Positions 52,290 through 61,009 of a stretch of 64,000 nt of DNA are shown in pieces (position 1 is the first letter of the stretch; each line of letters begins with the position of its first letter). The DNA is taken from the NCBI RefSeq assembly GCF_001718415.1, contig NZ_CP013377.1:620001-684000 (forward strand), in the 5' to 3' direction. This DNA is from Burkholderia pseudomultivorans (lineage in GTDB: Bacteria > Pseudomonadota > Gammaproteobacteria > Burkholderiales > Burkholderiaceae). Below the pieces are notes generated by a model. That model worked only from the letters and a program-made list of their open reading frames with translations. It made no database searches and was not told where the DNA came from. The position numbers and the translations under genes were made by a program.

Positions 52290-52482
52290 GATCGGCCGAA
52301 GTAGAGGCCAGGAACCTGATCTTCTCCAGATTCGTTTTGTGAATAAAGCTAATCCTTGATGCGGAATTGGAAGCGCTTGGAATTCGATCAGTGGGAGGCG
52401 TGGGGCTAGGTAAAGGACGGTGACTGTCGGGCGGCGTTGCGTGGCGGCGGCTGTGAGCTGGCGGGCGGTTTGGTCAGCGGTG
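52290..52482 (+). pseudogene. Decayed CdiA module scar 1
   Basis: Reading past GATCGGCCGAAGTAGAGGCC, this stretch still resembles the CdiA DNA for EARDWAEGGDSRTALHVAGG: GGAGGCGTGGGGCTAGG, GACGGTGACTGTCGGGCGGC, then a GCGGGCGGTTTG piece. Frames are broken by stops. It resembles the scar at 54576 more closely than the intact gene. It marks an older toxin tail that has decayed. Confidence 0.6.
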
Positions 52483-52514
52483 AAATTGTAGCAGTGGGTG
52501 AGGGTCCGCAAGCA

Positions 52515-52745
52515 ATGATTCGTTTAATTATGTTTTTTATTTTTTCATTTGTGGTTTCGATATCTACTGTTGCGATTATAAAGATCGTTATTGTCTGTAT
52601 GGCGGAATTCTTTTATCGAGAAAAATATGAGTGGAGCTACGAAGACGTCAGATTCGTCTTGATTCGGGGCTCGCTCATGGCTTTAGCGTTTTGTGTGCTC
52701 GGTTTGTGGAAGTATGTGAGTGTAAAGATGCATTTGAGAGAGTAG
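52515..52745 (+). CDS. Orphan 76-residue membrane protein, possible immunity relic
   Basis: ATG 52515 starts a protein with two hydrophobic segments (IRLIMFFIFSFVVSISTVAI and RGSLMALAFCVLGLWKYV) and a charged loop (FFYREKYEWSYEDVRF). It follows the decayed scar 1 directly, as an immunity gene would follow a toxin tail. The AT-rich sequence is intact while its toxin is gone, as expected for a retained orphan immunity gene. Family unknown. Confidence 0.6.
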   Translation: MIRLIMFFIFSFVVSISTVAIIKIVIVCMAEFFYREKYEWSYEDVRFVLIRGSLMALAFCVLGLWKYVSVKMHLRE

Positions 52746-53231
52746 AAAATTTGAAGGTCGCGGGGAATTGCGAATGCTTGGGTCGACCGGGGAATGGGGG
52801 TTTCGAGCCCGTGCAAAAATTTTTCTGTTGAAATTGCGGCCGGCGGCACGAAGCGGAAGCTTGTAGATAATATGTGTCTGAATTGTAATTTAAAGAGGGA
52901 TCCGGGGTGACAACCTGGAAGAATTCGGGTCGTGGTTCAAGTGAGTGAATGACATTTAAGTGAAGAGGGTGGAGGTGAGAAAGATTAAGGTGATCGAGGA
53001 CGGGAATTTTCATCGATGGATAAGGTGGAGTTTGATCGTAATTGGCATCTCGGCGGTGTATATCGCTGTGCAGATTATTACCCGTCTATTTCGGGGGGTA
53101 TCGTGTTGCTGGCAGGTTTCGGGATAGCGTTGGTCGGTGGAGCAGCCCCCTGAAACGCCGGACACAGTCACCCACTTACAATAACGGGTAGGCATAAGAC
53201 TGTGTTTTTGACTAACACCAGGCAGGAAGTG

Positions 53232-53597
53232 ATGGAAGTGTTGACGGGCCCGGAGCGCCGGCGGCGCTGGACGGCGGAGCAAAAGCTGGCGATGGTTCGC
53301 GAGAGTTTCGAACCAGGGAAGTCGGTTTCGATGGTCGCGCGGCAGCACGGCGTGAACCCGAACCAGCTGTTCCACTGGCGCAAGCTGTACCAGGATGGGA
53401 GCCTGTCAGCGGTCAAGGCTGGCGAGGAAGTGGTTCCGGCCTCAGAGCTGGCCGACGCGCTCAAGCAGATTCGCGAGCTGCAACGGATGCTCGGCAAGAA
53501 GACCATGGAGAACGAGATTCTCCGCGAAGCAGTCGAGTACGGCCGGGCAAAAAAATGGATAGCGCACTCGCCCTCGCTGCCGGAGGACGACCAGTGA
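53232..53597 (+). CDS. IS2-like transposase OrfA
   Basis: This 121-residue protein has an N-terminal helix-turn-helix ([40 protein letters not shown]) and a leucine-zipper region ([20 protein letters not shown]). ATG 53232 gives exactly the IS2 OrfA length; GTG 53202 is also open. A run of seven A at 53549-53555 allows a -1 frameshift into orfB, making the OrfAB transposase. Confidence 0.9.
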   Translation: MEVLTGPERRRRWTAEQKLAMVRESFEPGKSVSMVARQHGVNPNQLFHWRKLYQDGSLSAVKAGEEVVPASELADALKQIRELQRMLGKKTMENEILREAVEYGRAKKWIAHSPSLPEDDQ

Positions 53598-54442
53598 AAC
53601 TGGTTTGTGAAGTTCTCGGCGTGTCGCGCTCGAACGTATCGGCACGACTGTCGCGTCCGGCGACGTGGCGCGATGGCCGTCAATCGCGGCAGACGGACGA
53701 TGCGAGCGTGGTCGAGGAAATCCGCCGAGTCGTCGGCGATTTGCCCAGCTATGGCTATCGCCGGGTGTGGGGCTCGCTGCGCAATGAACGCATTGCTGCC
53801 GGACAGGTGCCGTTCAATGCGAAGCGCATCTATCGCATCATGCGCACTCACGGTCTGCTGATGCAACGGCGTCCAGCCCCGCCTCGGCCGCAACGTCGGC
53901 ACGATGGCAAGGTGGCCGTCGCGCGCAGCAATCAGCGATGGTGCTCGGACGGCTTCGAGTTCCGCTGCGACAACGGCGAGCCGCTGCGGGTGACGTTTGC
54001 GCTGGATTGCTGCGACCGAGAGGCGATGAGCTGGGCAGCCACGACAGCAGGTCACAGCGGCGACATCGTGCGCGACGTGATGCTGGCTGCAGTGGAAAAT
54101 CGGTTTGGCAACGAACTGCATACCCCGTCCGAAATCGAGTGGCTGAGCGACAACGGTTCGGGCTACACGGCCGACGACACGCGCCGGTTCGCAGTGGCCA
54201 TCGGCCTGAAGCCATTGACCACACCGGTGTGCAGCCCACAAAGTAATGGGATGGCAGAGAGCTTCGTGAAGACGATGAAACGCGACTACGTCGCCTTCAT
54301 GCCGAAGCCGGACGCAGCGACTGCCGCACGCAACTTGGCCATCGCGTTCGAGCATTACAACGAGAAGCATCCCCATAGCGCGCTGAAATACCGCTCGCCT
54401 CGCGAGTTCCGGCGCTCGATGGATTCAGCAACCTTAGTGTGA
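53555..54442 (+). CDS. IS2-like transposase OrfB (integrase catalytic part)
   Basis: This 295-residue retroviral-integrase-type protein has the DDE residues in [24 protein letters not shown] and [13 protein letters not shown], plus the C-terminal family motif [20 protein letters not shown]. It is expressed as OrfAB by slippage at the A7 run. The frame is intact, so the IS may still be active. Confidence 0.92.
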   Translation: MDSALALAAGGRPVKLVCEVLGVSRSNVSARLSRPATWRDGRQSRQTDDASVVEEIRRVVGDLPSYGYRRVWGSLRNERIAAGQVPFNAKRIYRIMRTHGLLMQRRPAPPRPQRRHDGKVAVARSNQRWCSDGFEFRCDNGEPLRVTFALDCCDREAMSWAATTAGHSGDIVRDVMLAAVENRFGNELHTPSEIEWLSDNGSGYTADDTRRFAVAIGLKPLTTPVCSPQSNGMAESFVKTMKRDYVAFMPKPDAATAARNLAIAFEHYNEKHPHSALKYRSPREFRRSMDSATLV

Positions 54443-54575
54443 TGCCGTGTCCGGGATTACAGGGTCAACTCCAGTCGGTGGCTTTACGAACCGCGCCGCG
54501 ATGTTGAAGATCAAGCCGTTCGACAACAGTTACAGGAAGGCGCGCGAGAGCTACAAGTCGAGTGGCGACGACGAA

Positions 54576-54732
54576 GATCAGCCGGAGTAGAGGCCGCGCC
54601 CCCGACCCTGGCCGGATTCGCTGTATGAACAGAGTGGATCCTTGACGGCGAATTGGGAATACTTTGGATCGGGCTAGCGGAGGCGTGGGATTGGGCAGGG
54701 GCGGCGACAGTCAGGCGGCTTTGAATGTCCGC
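54576..54732 (+). pseudogene. Decayed CdiA module scar 2
   Basis: From GATCAGCCGGAGTAGAGGCC this stretch parallels scar 1. It ends with a clear relic of CdiA pre-toxin DNA: GGAGGCGTGGGATTGGGCAG, GGGCGGCGACAGTCAGGCGG, matching the codons for EARDWAEGGDSRTA. Frames are broken. It shows that another toxin tail once followed. Confidence 0.65.
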
Positions 54733-54891
54733 TTCCCATGCTGACTTGCCGCCTTTCTATTGCCGGCGCGATCTCGGTGTGGAACGGACGTGTAGCACTC
54801 GGAAGGCATGCAAGTTCGCAGACGGTGCCTGCGTTCTTGTTGACTGGTGACGCCAGCGATTGCGATTCTTGAATCGACGTCGGCCTGCCGG

Positions 54892-56235
54892 GGGGTGTCA
54901 GGATTTCCGTGTTCAAGGCGGGTGGAGTAATTACACGGAAGGCCGAACGAATCGATCTGCGTAAAGGATAGCGAATTGGTTCATGGCCGTCTTCCAGTCG
55001 TGAGCGGCGCTCCCCCAGTTCGCGGTGATGTTGCGCAAGGCCAGCCAGATGAGCTTGGTGGCAGCCTCGTCGGTCGGGAAGTGACCACGGGTCTTGATGA
55101 TCTTGCGCAACTGCGAGTTGATATTTTCAATCGCGTTCGTCGTGTAAATGATCTTGCGCACACCCGGCGGAAACGCAAAGAACGGGATCACGCGATCCCA
55201 GGCGTTGCGCCACGCGCTACTGACAGTCGGGAATTTCTGACCCCACGGCCCATCCGCAAACGCATCGAGTTCGGCCTGAGCGGCTTCCGCGCTGGGAGCG
55301 GCGTAGATCGGCTTGATCGCCGCGGCCAAGCCTCGGCGGTCCTTCCAACTGGCGTAATCGAGGCTGTTGCGGATGAGGTGGACGATGCAGGTCTGCAGCG
55401 TGGTGGCCGGGAACACGGCGGCCAGCGCTTCGGGCATGCCCTTGAGCCCGTCCGTGACGGCAATCAGGATGTCGTGAACGCCGCGCGTCTTCAGATCGTT
55501 GAACACCTTCATCCAGAACTTGGCCCCCTCGGTATTCTCGATCCACAGGCCCAGGATTTCCCGCGTGCCGTCGGGCAGCACGCCCAGCGCCAGATAGACC
55601 GCCTTGTTGCGCACGACGGCGTCTTCGCGAATCTTGACCCGCAGTGCGTCGAAAAACACGACCGGATACATCGGCTCAAGCGGTCGGGCCTGCCAGGCGG
55701 TTACTTCGGCCATGACCTCGTCGGTGACCGAACTGATGAAGTCGGGCGAGACCTCGGTGCCGTACTGTTCCAGCAAGAAGCCCTGAATCTCGCGTACGGT
55801 CATGCCTCGGGCATACATGGCGACGATCTTGTCGTCGAAGCCCGTGAAGCGCCGTTCGTGCTTGGGAATCAGGATGGGTTCGAAGCTGCCGTCGCGGTCA
55901 CGCGGCACCTCGATACGGATCGGGCCGTCTTCGGTCAGAACCGTCTTGGCCCCTTTGCCGTTGCGCTGATTCGTGGCGTTGACCGGCTTGGCAGCACCGG
56001 GAGGGTAGCCGAGATGATGGTTCATCTCGCCGCCCAGCGCCCGTTCGATCAGCGCCTTCTTGAGCGCCAGCGTCGCGGCGTTGATGGCTTCGGCCGTCAT
56101 CGGACCGTTGCCGAACTGCTCGAGCAGCTCGGCCGGAATCGCCGGCAGAGCCGCCGGCTGGGCTTTCGGTTTGCGAGGCATAAACTCTCCTTGGGAGCAT
56201 GTTATGCCTTAAACACAAAATTCCTGACAGGCCCG
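54892..56235 (-). mobile_element. IS256-family insertion sequence
   Basis: The element of about 1344 bp carries one transposase and has matching ends with a shared TGTCAGGA core (left TGTCAGGATTTCCGTGTT, right inverted TGTCAGGAATTTTGTGTT). It is flanked by a perfect 8-bp duplication CCTGCCGG at 54884-54891 and 56236-56243, the size expected for IS256. The outermost one or two bases are uncertain. Confidence 0.88.
54931..56181 (-). CDS. IS256-family (Mutator-type) transposase
   Basis: This 416-residue transposase has the family features: GEMNHHLGYPPGA, the catalytic Asp regions VVFFDALRVKIRE and ILIAVTDGLKGMPEALAAVF, the TCIVHLIRNSLDYASWKDRR signature, and TTNAIENINSQLRKIIKTRG near the catalytic Glu. 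The frame is complete, so the element could be active. Confidence 0.95.
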   Translation of the reverse strand: MPRKPKAQPAALPAIPAELLEQFGNGPMTAEAINAATLALKKALIERALGGEMNHHLGYPPGAAKPVNATNQRNGKGAKTVLTEDGPIRIEVPRDRDGSFEPILIPKHERRFTGFDDKIVAMYARGMTVREIQGFLLEQYGTEVSPDFISSVTDEVMAEVTAWQARPLEPMYPVVFFDALRVKIREDAVVRNKAVYLALGVLPDGTREILGLWIENTEGAKFWMKVFNDLKTRGVHDILIAVTDGLKGMPEALAAVFPATTLQTCIVHLIRNSLDYASWKDRRGLAAAIKPIYAAPSAEAAQAELDAFADGPWGQKFPTVSSAWRNAWDRVIPFFAFPPGVRKIIYTTNAIENINSQLRKIIKTRGHFPTDEAATKLIWLALRNITANWGSAAHDWKTAMNQFAILYADRFVRPSV

Positions 56236-56462
56236 CCTGCCGGGCCATCCGGCCTGGCACATCAGAACATATGAAGTTTTGACGCAGCGGGGGCATCCAA
56301 TCCGCCGACCAATAACCGATCGACCTCGGCGTCGAATTAACGACGATCACCCTATTCAACAACGCCATCACACAAGCCTCAATTCCCTATACCTTCCGAC
56401 GTTTTCTCGCGGGTGTTTCCCACTGGCTGACCGCGTGATTTTCCCCCTAAGATGAAGCAATC

Positions 56463-57239
56463 ATGCGCGCGAAACGGTGCCTGCGCGCGCGTGACGGGAG
56501 GCTGGAGGCAGCGCCGGAAACGCGAGCGGATGTTTCCATCATGGATGCGAAAGTGCGCGCGTCGGCTGCTGGTCATGCGACAGTAAAGACGCCAACGAGC
56601 GCGGCGGCGATCGCCACGCGGACGACGTCCGGCCGACTCGGCGCGGCCACGTGGTTAGGCGACGCGCTGTTGGCAATCGTTTGCGTGCTGGGCATGGCGT
56701 TGACTGCACTCGCTGGGGCTTCCGTCGATGTGGATGGCGCAGCCGACACGATACGCATCGCTGCTCCCGCGAGCCGCGCCGATCCTGCGATCTCTCCCCG
56801 CGACATCGCCGTACGCCAGGTCGTACTCGGCATCGTCAGCTTCACGCGCTGGCCGGCGACGCCCGTCCATCTGCATCTGTGCGTGACGGGGCGGCCCGAC
56901 TACGCGCGTGGCCTGACCGACACGCTGCAGGCCGGTTCGACGGTGCTCGACGTTCAGCATGTCGGTTTCGACGATTCCGCACTCGGCATCGCGTGCGACA
57001 TCATCTATCTCGGCACGCTGAGCGACGACGAAAGGGCGCGGGTGCGAACCGCCGTGGCCGGCCATCCGGTGCTGACGATCGCGGAACACGATACGTCGTG
57101 CACTGCGGGCAGCATGTTCTGTCTCACTGTCGACGGCGAACGCGTGACCTTCGACATCAATCTCGACGCCGTCGCGCGCAGCGGCGTGCGAGTGCATCCG
57201 AACGTGCTCAATCTTGCGCGACGTCCGGGGGCGCCATGA
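56463..57239 (+). CDS. yfiR: YfiR-like periplasmic repressor of the diguanylate cyclase
   Basis: This 258-residue protein has a DUF4154/YfiR domain (AVRQVVLGIVSFTRWPATPV, HLHLCVTGRPDYARGL, GIACDIIYLGTLSDDE, VLTIAEHDTSCTAGSMFCLT) after a hydrophobic segment near residue 65. The four cysteines expected for YfiR disulfides are present. In Pseudomonas YfiR sits in the periplasm and holds the YfiN cyclase inactive. The start could also be ATG 56541. The stop overlaps yfiN by 4 bp (ATGA), so the three-gene switch is co-translated. Confidence 0.88.
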   Translation: MRAKRCLRARDGRLEAAPETRADVSIMDAKVRASAAGHATVKTPTSAAAIATRTTSGRLGAATWLGDALLAIVCVLGMALTALAGASVDVDGAADTIRIAAPASRADPAISPRDIAVRQVVLGIVSFTRWPATPVHLHLCVTGRPDYARGLTDTLQAGSTVLDVQHVGFDDSALGIACDIIYLGTLSDDERARVRTAVAGHPVLTIAEHDTSCTAGSMFCLTVDGERVTFDINLDAVARSGVRVHPNVLNLARRPGAP

Positions 57240-58504
57240 CACGTCCCGCGCCTCATGTGTCCCTCTCGCGGATATCGCGCCCGACGCTGCAAAGCGTATT
57301 GCGACGCGCGCACCTGCGTCTCGCATTCGTCGCCGTCGCGATGGCCGCCGTGTCGTTGATCGTCGTCGCTGTGATCGCGTTGCGCGCGTATGCCGGCAAC
57401 AATCTGAACCTGCTGGCCCGCTCGCTCGGGTATACGGTCGAGGCGGCGCTCGTGTTCGGCGACCGCGTCGCGGCGGCCGAGGCGATCGCGCTAATCGCCA
57501 ACGACGAGGATGTGGCGCAGGTGGTCGTCGCGGATCGCCAGGGCCGACCGTTCGCGACGTGGCAGTTGCCCGCCGCCAGCAAGATCGCGCGGCTCGAGCG
57601 CGTCGTCGCGGATGTTGCGCTGCCGGGACCCGTGGCCGTTCCGGTGATGCACGACGGCATGGTTGTCGGCTACGTCGTCGTGCGCGGCCGCGGGCATCAG
57701 TTCTTCGGCTTCCTGCTCGGCGGTGTCGGCGGCATTCTCGGCTGTCTTGCCATCAGCGTATTCGGCGCTTATGTCAGCTCGAAGCGGCTGCTGCACAGCA
57801 TCGTCTCGCCGCTGCGCGCGCTGGCCGACGTCGCACATGCGGTGCGGCGCGAGCGCGCGTTCGCGCGGCGTGTCCAGCCCGTGCCGATCGCCGAACTGAA
57901 CCAGCTCGGCAACGACTTCAATGCATTGCTCGACGAATTCGAAGACTGGCAGAACACGCTGCGCCACGAAAACGCGTCGCTGGAGCACAAGGCGACCCAC
58001 GATGCGCTGACCGGCTTGCCCAATCGTGTGCAGTTCGAGTCGCGTCTCACGCTTGCGCTGGGCGACGCGGCGGCGACGGAGCACCGGGTCGCGATCCTGT
58101 ATCTCGACTGCGACCGCTTCAAGGAGATCAACGATTGCTTCGGCCACGACGCCGGCGACGCGGCGCTGATCGGCATCGCGGCGCGCTTGCGCGAGCAGTT
58201 GCGTGAGACCGATCTGGTCGCCCGACTCGGCGGCGACGAATTCGCGGTGATGCTGACGGGGGTGCGTGACACGGAGAGCGTCGGACGTATCGTCGACGAA
58301 ATGCTGGCCGGGATGGTGCCGTCGATCATGCTGTCGGATGGCCGCGCGGTGAACACGATGGTGAGTGTCGGGGTTGCGTTGTATCCGGATCATGCGTCGG
58401 ATGCGAGCGGACTGGTGCGCGCGGCGGATGCTGCGATGTATCGGGCCAAGCGTACGCGGCCGGGGTCGTGGCAATTGGCCGAAGGCGTTGCGGGCCCGGC
58501 CTGA
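57236..58504 (+). CDS. yfiN: YfiN (TpbB)-like membrane diguanylate cyclase
   Basis: This 422-residue protein has two membrane segments (LAFVAVAMAAVSLIVVAVIA and FFGFLLGGVGGILGCLAISV) around a periplasmic sensor domain. A HAMP-like linker and a C-terminal GGDEF domain follow. The active site GGDEF is intact (ARLGGDEFAVML) and an inhibitory I-site RETD lies five residues before it, so it should make cyclic-di-GMP with feedback control. It favours attachment and biofilm when released from YfiR. The first gene pair overlaps and yfiB follows 87 bp later. Confidence 0.92.
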   Translation: MTRPAPHVSLSRISRPTLQSVLRRAHLRLAFVAVAMAAVSLIVVAVIALRAYAGNNLNLLARSLGYTVEAALVFGDRVAAAEAIALIANDEDVAQVVVADRQGRPFATWQLPAASKIARLERVVADVALPGPVAVPVMHDGMVVGYVVVRGRGHQFFGFLLGGVGGILGCLAISVFGAYVSSKRLLHSIVSPLRALADVAHAVRRERAFARRVQPVPIAELNQLGNDFNALLDEFEDWQNTLRHENASLEHKATHDALTGLPNRVQFESRLTLALGDAAATEHRVAILYLDCDRFKEINDCFGHDAGDAALIGIAARLREQLRETDLVARLGGDEFAVMLTGVRDTESVGRIVDEMLAGMVPSIMLSDGRAVNTMVSVGVALYPDHASDASGLVRAADAAMYRAKRTRPGSWQLAEGVAGPA

Positions 58505-58591
58505 TGTTTCGGGCCGCGCTCTGCGGACGGGGTGTCGCAAAAGGTTGAAAAAACGCGCGCGACGCGGGCGCGCATCGAAGGAGACGCGGCG

Positions 58592-59104
58592 ATGAATAAC
58601 TTGTTTCCTGTGAGCATTTGGCGGATCGGTGTCGGGAGCGTGCTGCTTCCATGCCTTCTGCTTGGGGGCTGCAAGACGCCGCCGCCGCTTCATCGCGGTC
58701 TGACGCAGACGCAGGTCACGGCGCTCAAGTCGGCCGGGTTCCAGGAGACCGGGCAGGGGTTCGAGTTCGGGTCGACCGGGCCGATTCTGTTCGATTTCGA
58801 TCGGTATAACCTCAAGCCCGACGTGCGGCGGATCGTCGAGCGGATCGCGCGCACGCTCAGGTCGGCGGGGATCAACGGGGTGCGGGTGTACGGGTACTCG
58901 GATGACGAAGGCACGGATTCGTATGATCTGGAATTGTCCAGGCGCCGGGCGGAGGTAGTGGCGATCGAACTGGTGGATGTCGGGCTGGACGGGAAGCGGA
59001 TCGTGGTGGTCGGGCGAGGGAAGAAGGATCCGGTGGGGGACAACCGGACGCCGGGAGGGCGGGCGCAGAACCGGAGGGCGGCGATTGTGGTTTCGCCGGG
59101 GTGA
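58592..59104 (+). CDS. yfiB: YfiB-like OmpA-family lipoprotein
   Basis: This 170-residue lipoprotein has a lipobox (SVLLPCLLLGGC) and an OmpA peptidoglycan-binding domain (ILFDFDRYNLKPDVRRIVER, VYGYSDDEGTDSYDLELSRR). In the Yfi system it captures YfiR at the outer membrane and frees YfiN. ATG 58592 has GAAGGAGACG upstream. It completes the yfiRNB set in the same order as in Pseudomonas. Confidence 0.9.
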   Translation: MNNLFPVSIWRIGVGSVLLPCLLLGGCKTPPPLHRGLTQTQVTALKSAGFQETGQGFEFGSTGPILFDFDRYNLKPDVRRIVERIARTLRSAGINGVRVYGYSDDEGTDSYDLELSRRRAEVVAIELVDVGLDGKRIVVVGRGKKDPVGDNRTPGGRAQNRRAAIVVSPG

Positions 59105-59108
59105 GGGG

Positions 59109-59435
59109 TTAAAGCCCACATTCGTGCGTGGCAATTGAGCGTGATTGCTCGCTGACATGCAAGTAGGTACATGGAATAAACCCTACCGATGCAGCTGACG
59201 TGTTGTCGGTGAGTCCTTCATCGTCAAGGATAATTGCTGGCATTCTTCGGAGCATCCGTGATAGCGCGAAGAGACCGCAAACACCAAAAAAACGGGATAC
59301 CTGCAGCGACTGCGATCGTCGATTTGGATTCGTCGACGTTGAATATCGTGCTAGCAACAGTACGCTCAAGACGATAAAGAAGAGGGAGTCAATCAGAAGG
59401 ACGGCGAGCCGCCCGCGGCTTCGGTAAGCGACGAT
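59109..59435 (-). pseudogene. Remnant of a small membrane protein (STM3941-like)
   Basis: The minus-strand frame reads a hydrophobic segment (AVLLIDSLFFIVLSVLLLAR), then VSRFFGVCGLFALSRMLRRM and the conserved-looking IILDDEGLTDNTSAASVGFI. It then departs from the family at the position where WSEI-like residues usually follow, and there is no proper start. It is probably a truncated copy of the STM3941 family, which has no known function. The family call is from memory of the pattern. The rest of the 59105-59558 gap holds nothing else. Confidence 0.45.
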
Positions 59436-59558
59436 GGGCCCGATATGCCCTCCGAGGTCGCTCGGACCTCGTCGCTGTAACGAATCGATTCGCGGCGGCT
59501 ACGGCGACCATGCACCCACGTCCGTCATGTTCCGCCGGACGGTGGGCTTACAGGCTGT

Positions 59559-60869
59559 TCAGTGGCCGTGTCGCCGGCCTGCCGGGACAGGAGCCTGCTT
59601 CGATTGCCGGCTCAACATCAACGTGACGACAGCAGATACCGCCAACGTCGCGCCAACCACATATAACCCTGCGGAATACCCGCCGGTGATGTTCTTAAGC
59701 CAGCCAATTGCAAACGGGCCGACGAAACCCCCAAGATTGCCAACCGAGTTGATCATCGCGATTCCAGCAGCTGCACCGGCACCCGACAGGAACATGCTAG
59801 GCATCGCCCATAGCGGGGCCTTTGCCGCGCTGATTCCCACGTTCACGACCACGAGCGCCAGGATGATCATCAAGGCAGTCGTGGCATTGCCTGCGAATAT
59901 GAATCCGAGGCATGCCACGACACAGGGAATGACCACATGCCACGTGCGTTCTTCAGTATGGTCCGAGTGCTTTGCCCAAACGATCATTGCAATCACGGCG
60001 AGGATGCTGGGTACGCCTGCCAGCAGGCCGGTCTCAAACGAGCCGAAGCCGTACTGACGGATGATCAGCGGCGCCCACAGCCCGAGCGTGTACAGCCCTG
60101 CTGACGTGCCGAAGTAAATCAGTGCAAGCGCCAGCACTCGCGGATCCCGCAACGCGCTGATTGCGCCCGCGGTATGTCCGGCATGCGACTGTTTCGCGTC
60201 TGCTTCCAATTTCATCTTCGCAATCAGCCATTCGCGCTCTTCCGGTTGAAGCCAGTGCGCTTTCGCTGGCGTATCCGTCAGATATTTGAGTACACAGAAG
60301 CCGAGTATGATCGCGGGCGCTGCTTCGAGGATATAGAGCATTTGCCAGTCAGCCAGCCCGGCGATCGGGGGCAGCTTCATGATCGCACCCGAAAGCGGCG
60401 AGCCGATCGCCGTCGAGATCGGCGCGGCAGCCATGAACCACGCCGCTGCAACGGCACGCTGACGTGACGGGAACCACAGGCTGAGATAGAGAATGATGCC
60501 GGGGAAGAAACCGGCTTCGGCGACGCCCAGAATGAAGCGCAACGCATAGAAGCTGTTCGGGCCGACGACGAATGCTGATGCCGCAGATACGATTCCCCAT
60601 GACACCATCACGCGGGCAATCCACCGTCGCGCGCCGACCTTGTGAAGGATCAGGTTTGAGGGCACTTCGAAGAGGAAGTAGCCGATGAAGAACAGTCCGC
60701 CGCCGAGACCGAATGCCGTCGGTGACAGGCCAATGGCCTTGTTCATCGACAGCGCGGCGAAGCCCACATTGACACGGTCGAGAAAGCTCACGAAATACAA
60801 CAGCATGACAAACGGAATGATCCGTATCATGAGCTTGCGGGAAACCCGGTTTTCGAGATCAGAAATCAT
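59559..60869 (-). CDS. ttuB: MFS tartrate-type transporter (anion:cation symporter group)
   Basis: This 436-residue major facilitator has 12 membrane segments. It begins RKLMIRIIPFVMLLYFVSFLDRVNVGFAAL, the start of the ACS family that imports tartrate and related acids, and has GVAEAGFFPGIILYLSLWFP after segment 4. A strong GGAGGAG site precedes ATG 60869. It is the last gene of a leftward cluster with pyruvate kinase, ttuD and ttuC, matching the Agrobacterium tartrate genes, so tartrate uptake is likely. Confidence 0.88.
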   Translation of the reverse strand: MISDLENRVSRKLMIRIIPFVMLLYFVSFLDRVNVGFAALSMNKAIGLSPTAFGLGGGLFFIGYFLFEVPSNLILHKVGARRWIARVMVSWGIVSAASAFVVGPNSFYALRFILGVAEAGFFPGIILYLSLWFPSRQRAVAAAWFMAAAPISTAIGSPLSGAIMKLPPIAGLADWQMLYILEAAPAIILGFCVLKYLTDTPAKAHWLQPEEREWLIAKMKLEADAKQSHAGHTAGAISALRDPRVLALALIYFGTSAGLYTLGLWAPLIIRQYGFGSFETGLLAGVPSILAVIAMIVWAKHSDHTEERTWHVVIPCVVACLGFIFAGNATTALMIILALVVVNVGISAAKAPLWAMPSMFLSGAGAAAGIAMINSVGNLGGFVGPFAIGWLKNITGGYSAGLYVVGATLAVSAVVTLMLSRQSKQAPVPAGRRHGH

Positions 60870-61009
60870 TGTCTCCTCCTTGGAGGCTTGAGCAGTGCTC
60901 TATTTGGAAACGGAGTCAGCGCGCGACGCGCCCGTGGCCTCCGGATGCAGCCCTGGTCTGGGGCTCGCGCATGAGGCTCAAACGCTTTGGATAATGCGCA
61001 AGGGTCGCT

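Larger units (their letters stand above)
53138..54473 (+). mobile_element. IS3-family element, IS2 group
   Basis: The 1336-bp element is bounded by imperfect inverted repeats starting TGGAG on both ends (TGGAGCAGCCCCCTG left, TGGAGTTGACCCTG right, both continuing to CGGACAC). Both sides are flanked by the 5-bp target duplication GTCGG (53133-53137 and 54474-54478). It carries overlapping orfA and orfB like IS2. Length, ends and duplication all agree, so the borders are well fixed. Confidence 0.92.
53016..54590 (+). pseudogene. Small membrane protein gene split by an IS2-like element
   Basis: Removing the IS (53138-54473) and one GTCGG copy joins 53016-53137 to 54479-54590 into an unbroken 77-residue frame. 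It starts MDKVEFDRNWHLGGVYRC, has one hydrophobic helix (SGGIVLLAGFGIALVGGF), and ends with a charged tail (SYKSSGDDEDQPE). The restored gene lies in the cassette array and is followed by a CdiA scar, so it was probably another immunity gene or similar. A second frame starting GTG 52975 (50 codons) overlaps the left half and is less likely. Confidence 0.65.
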
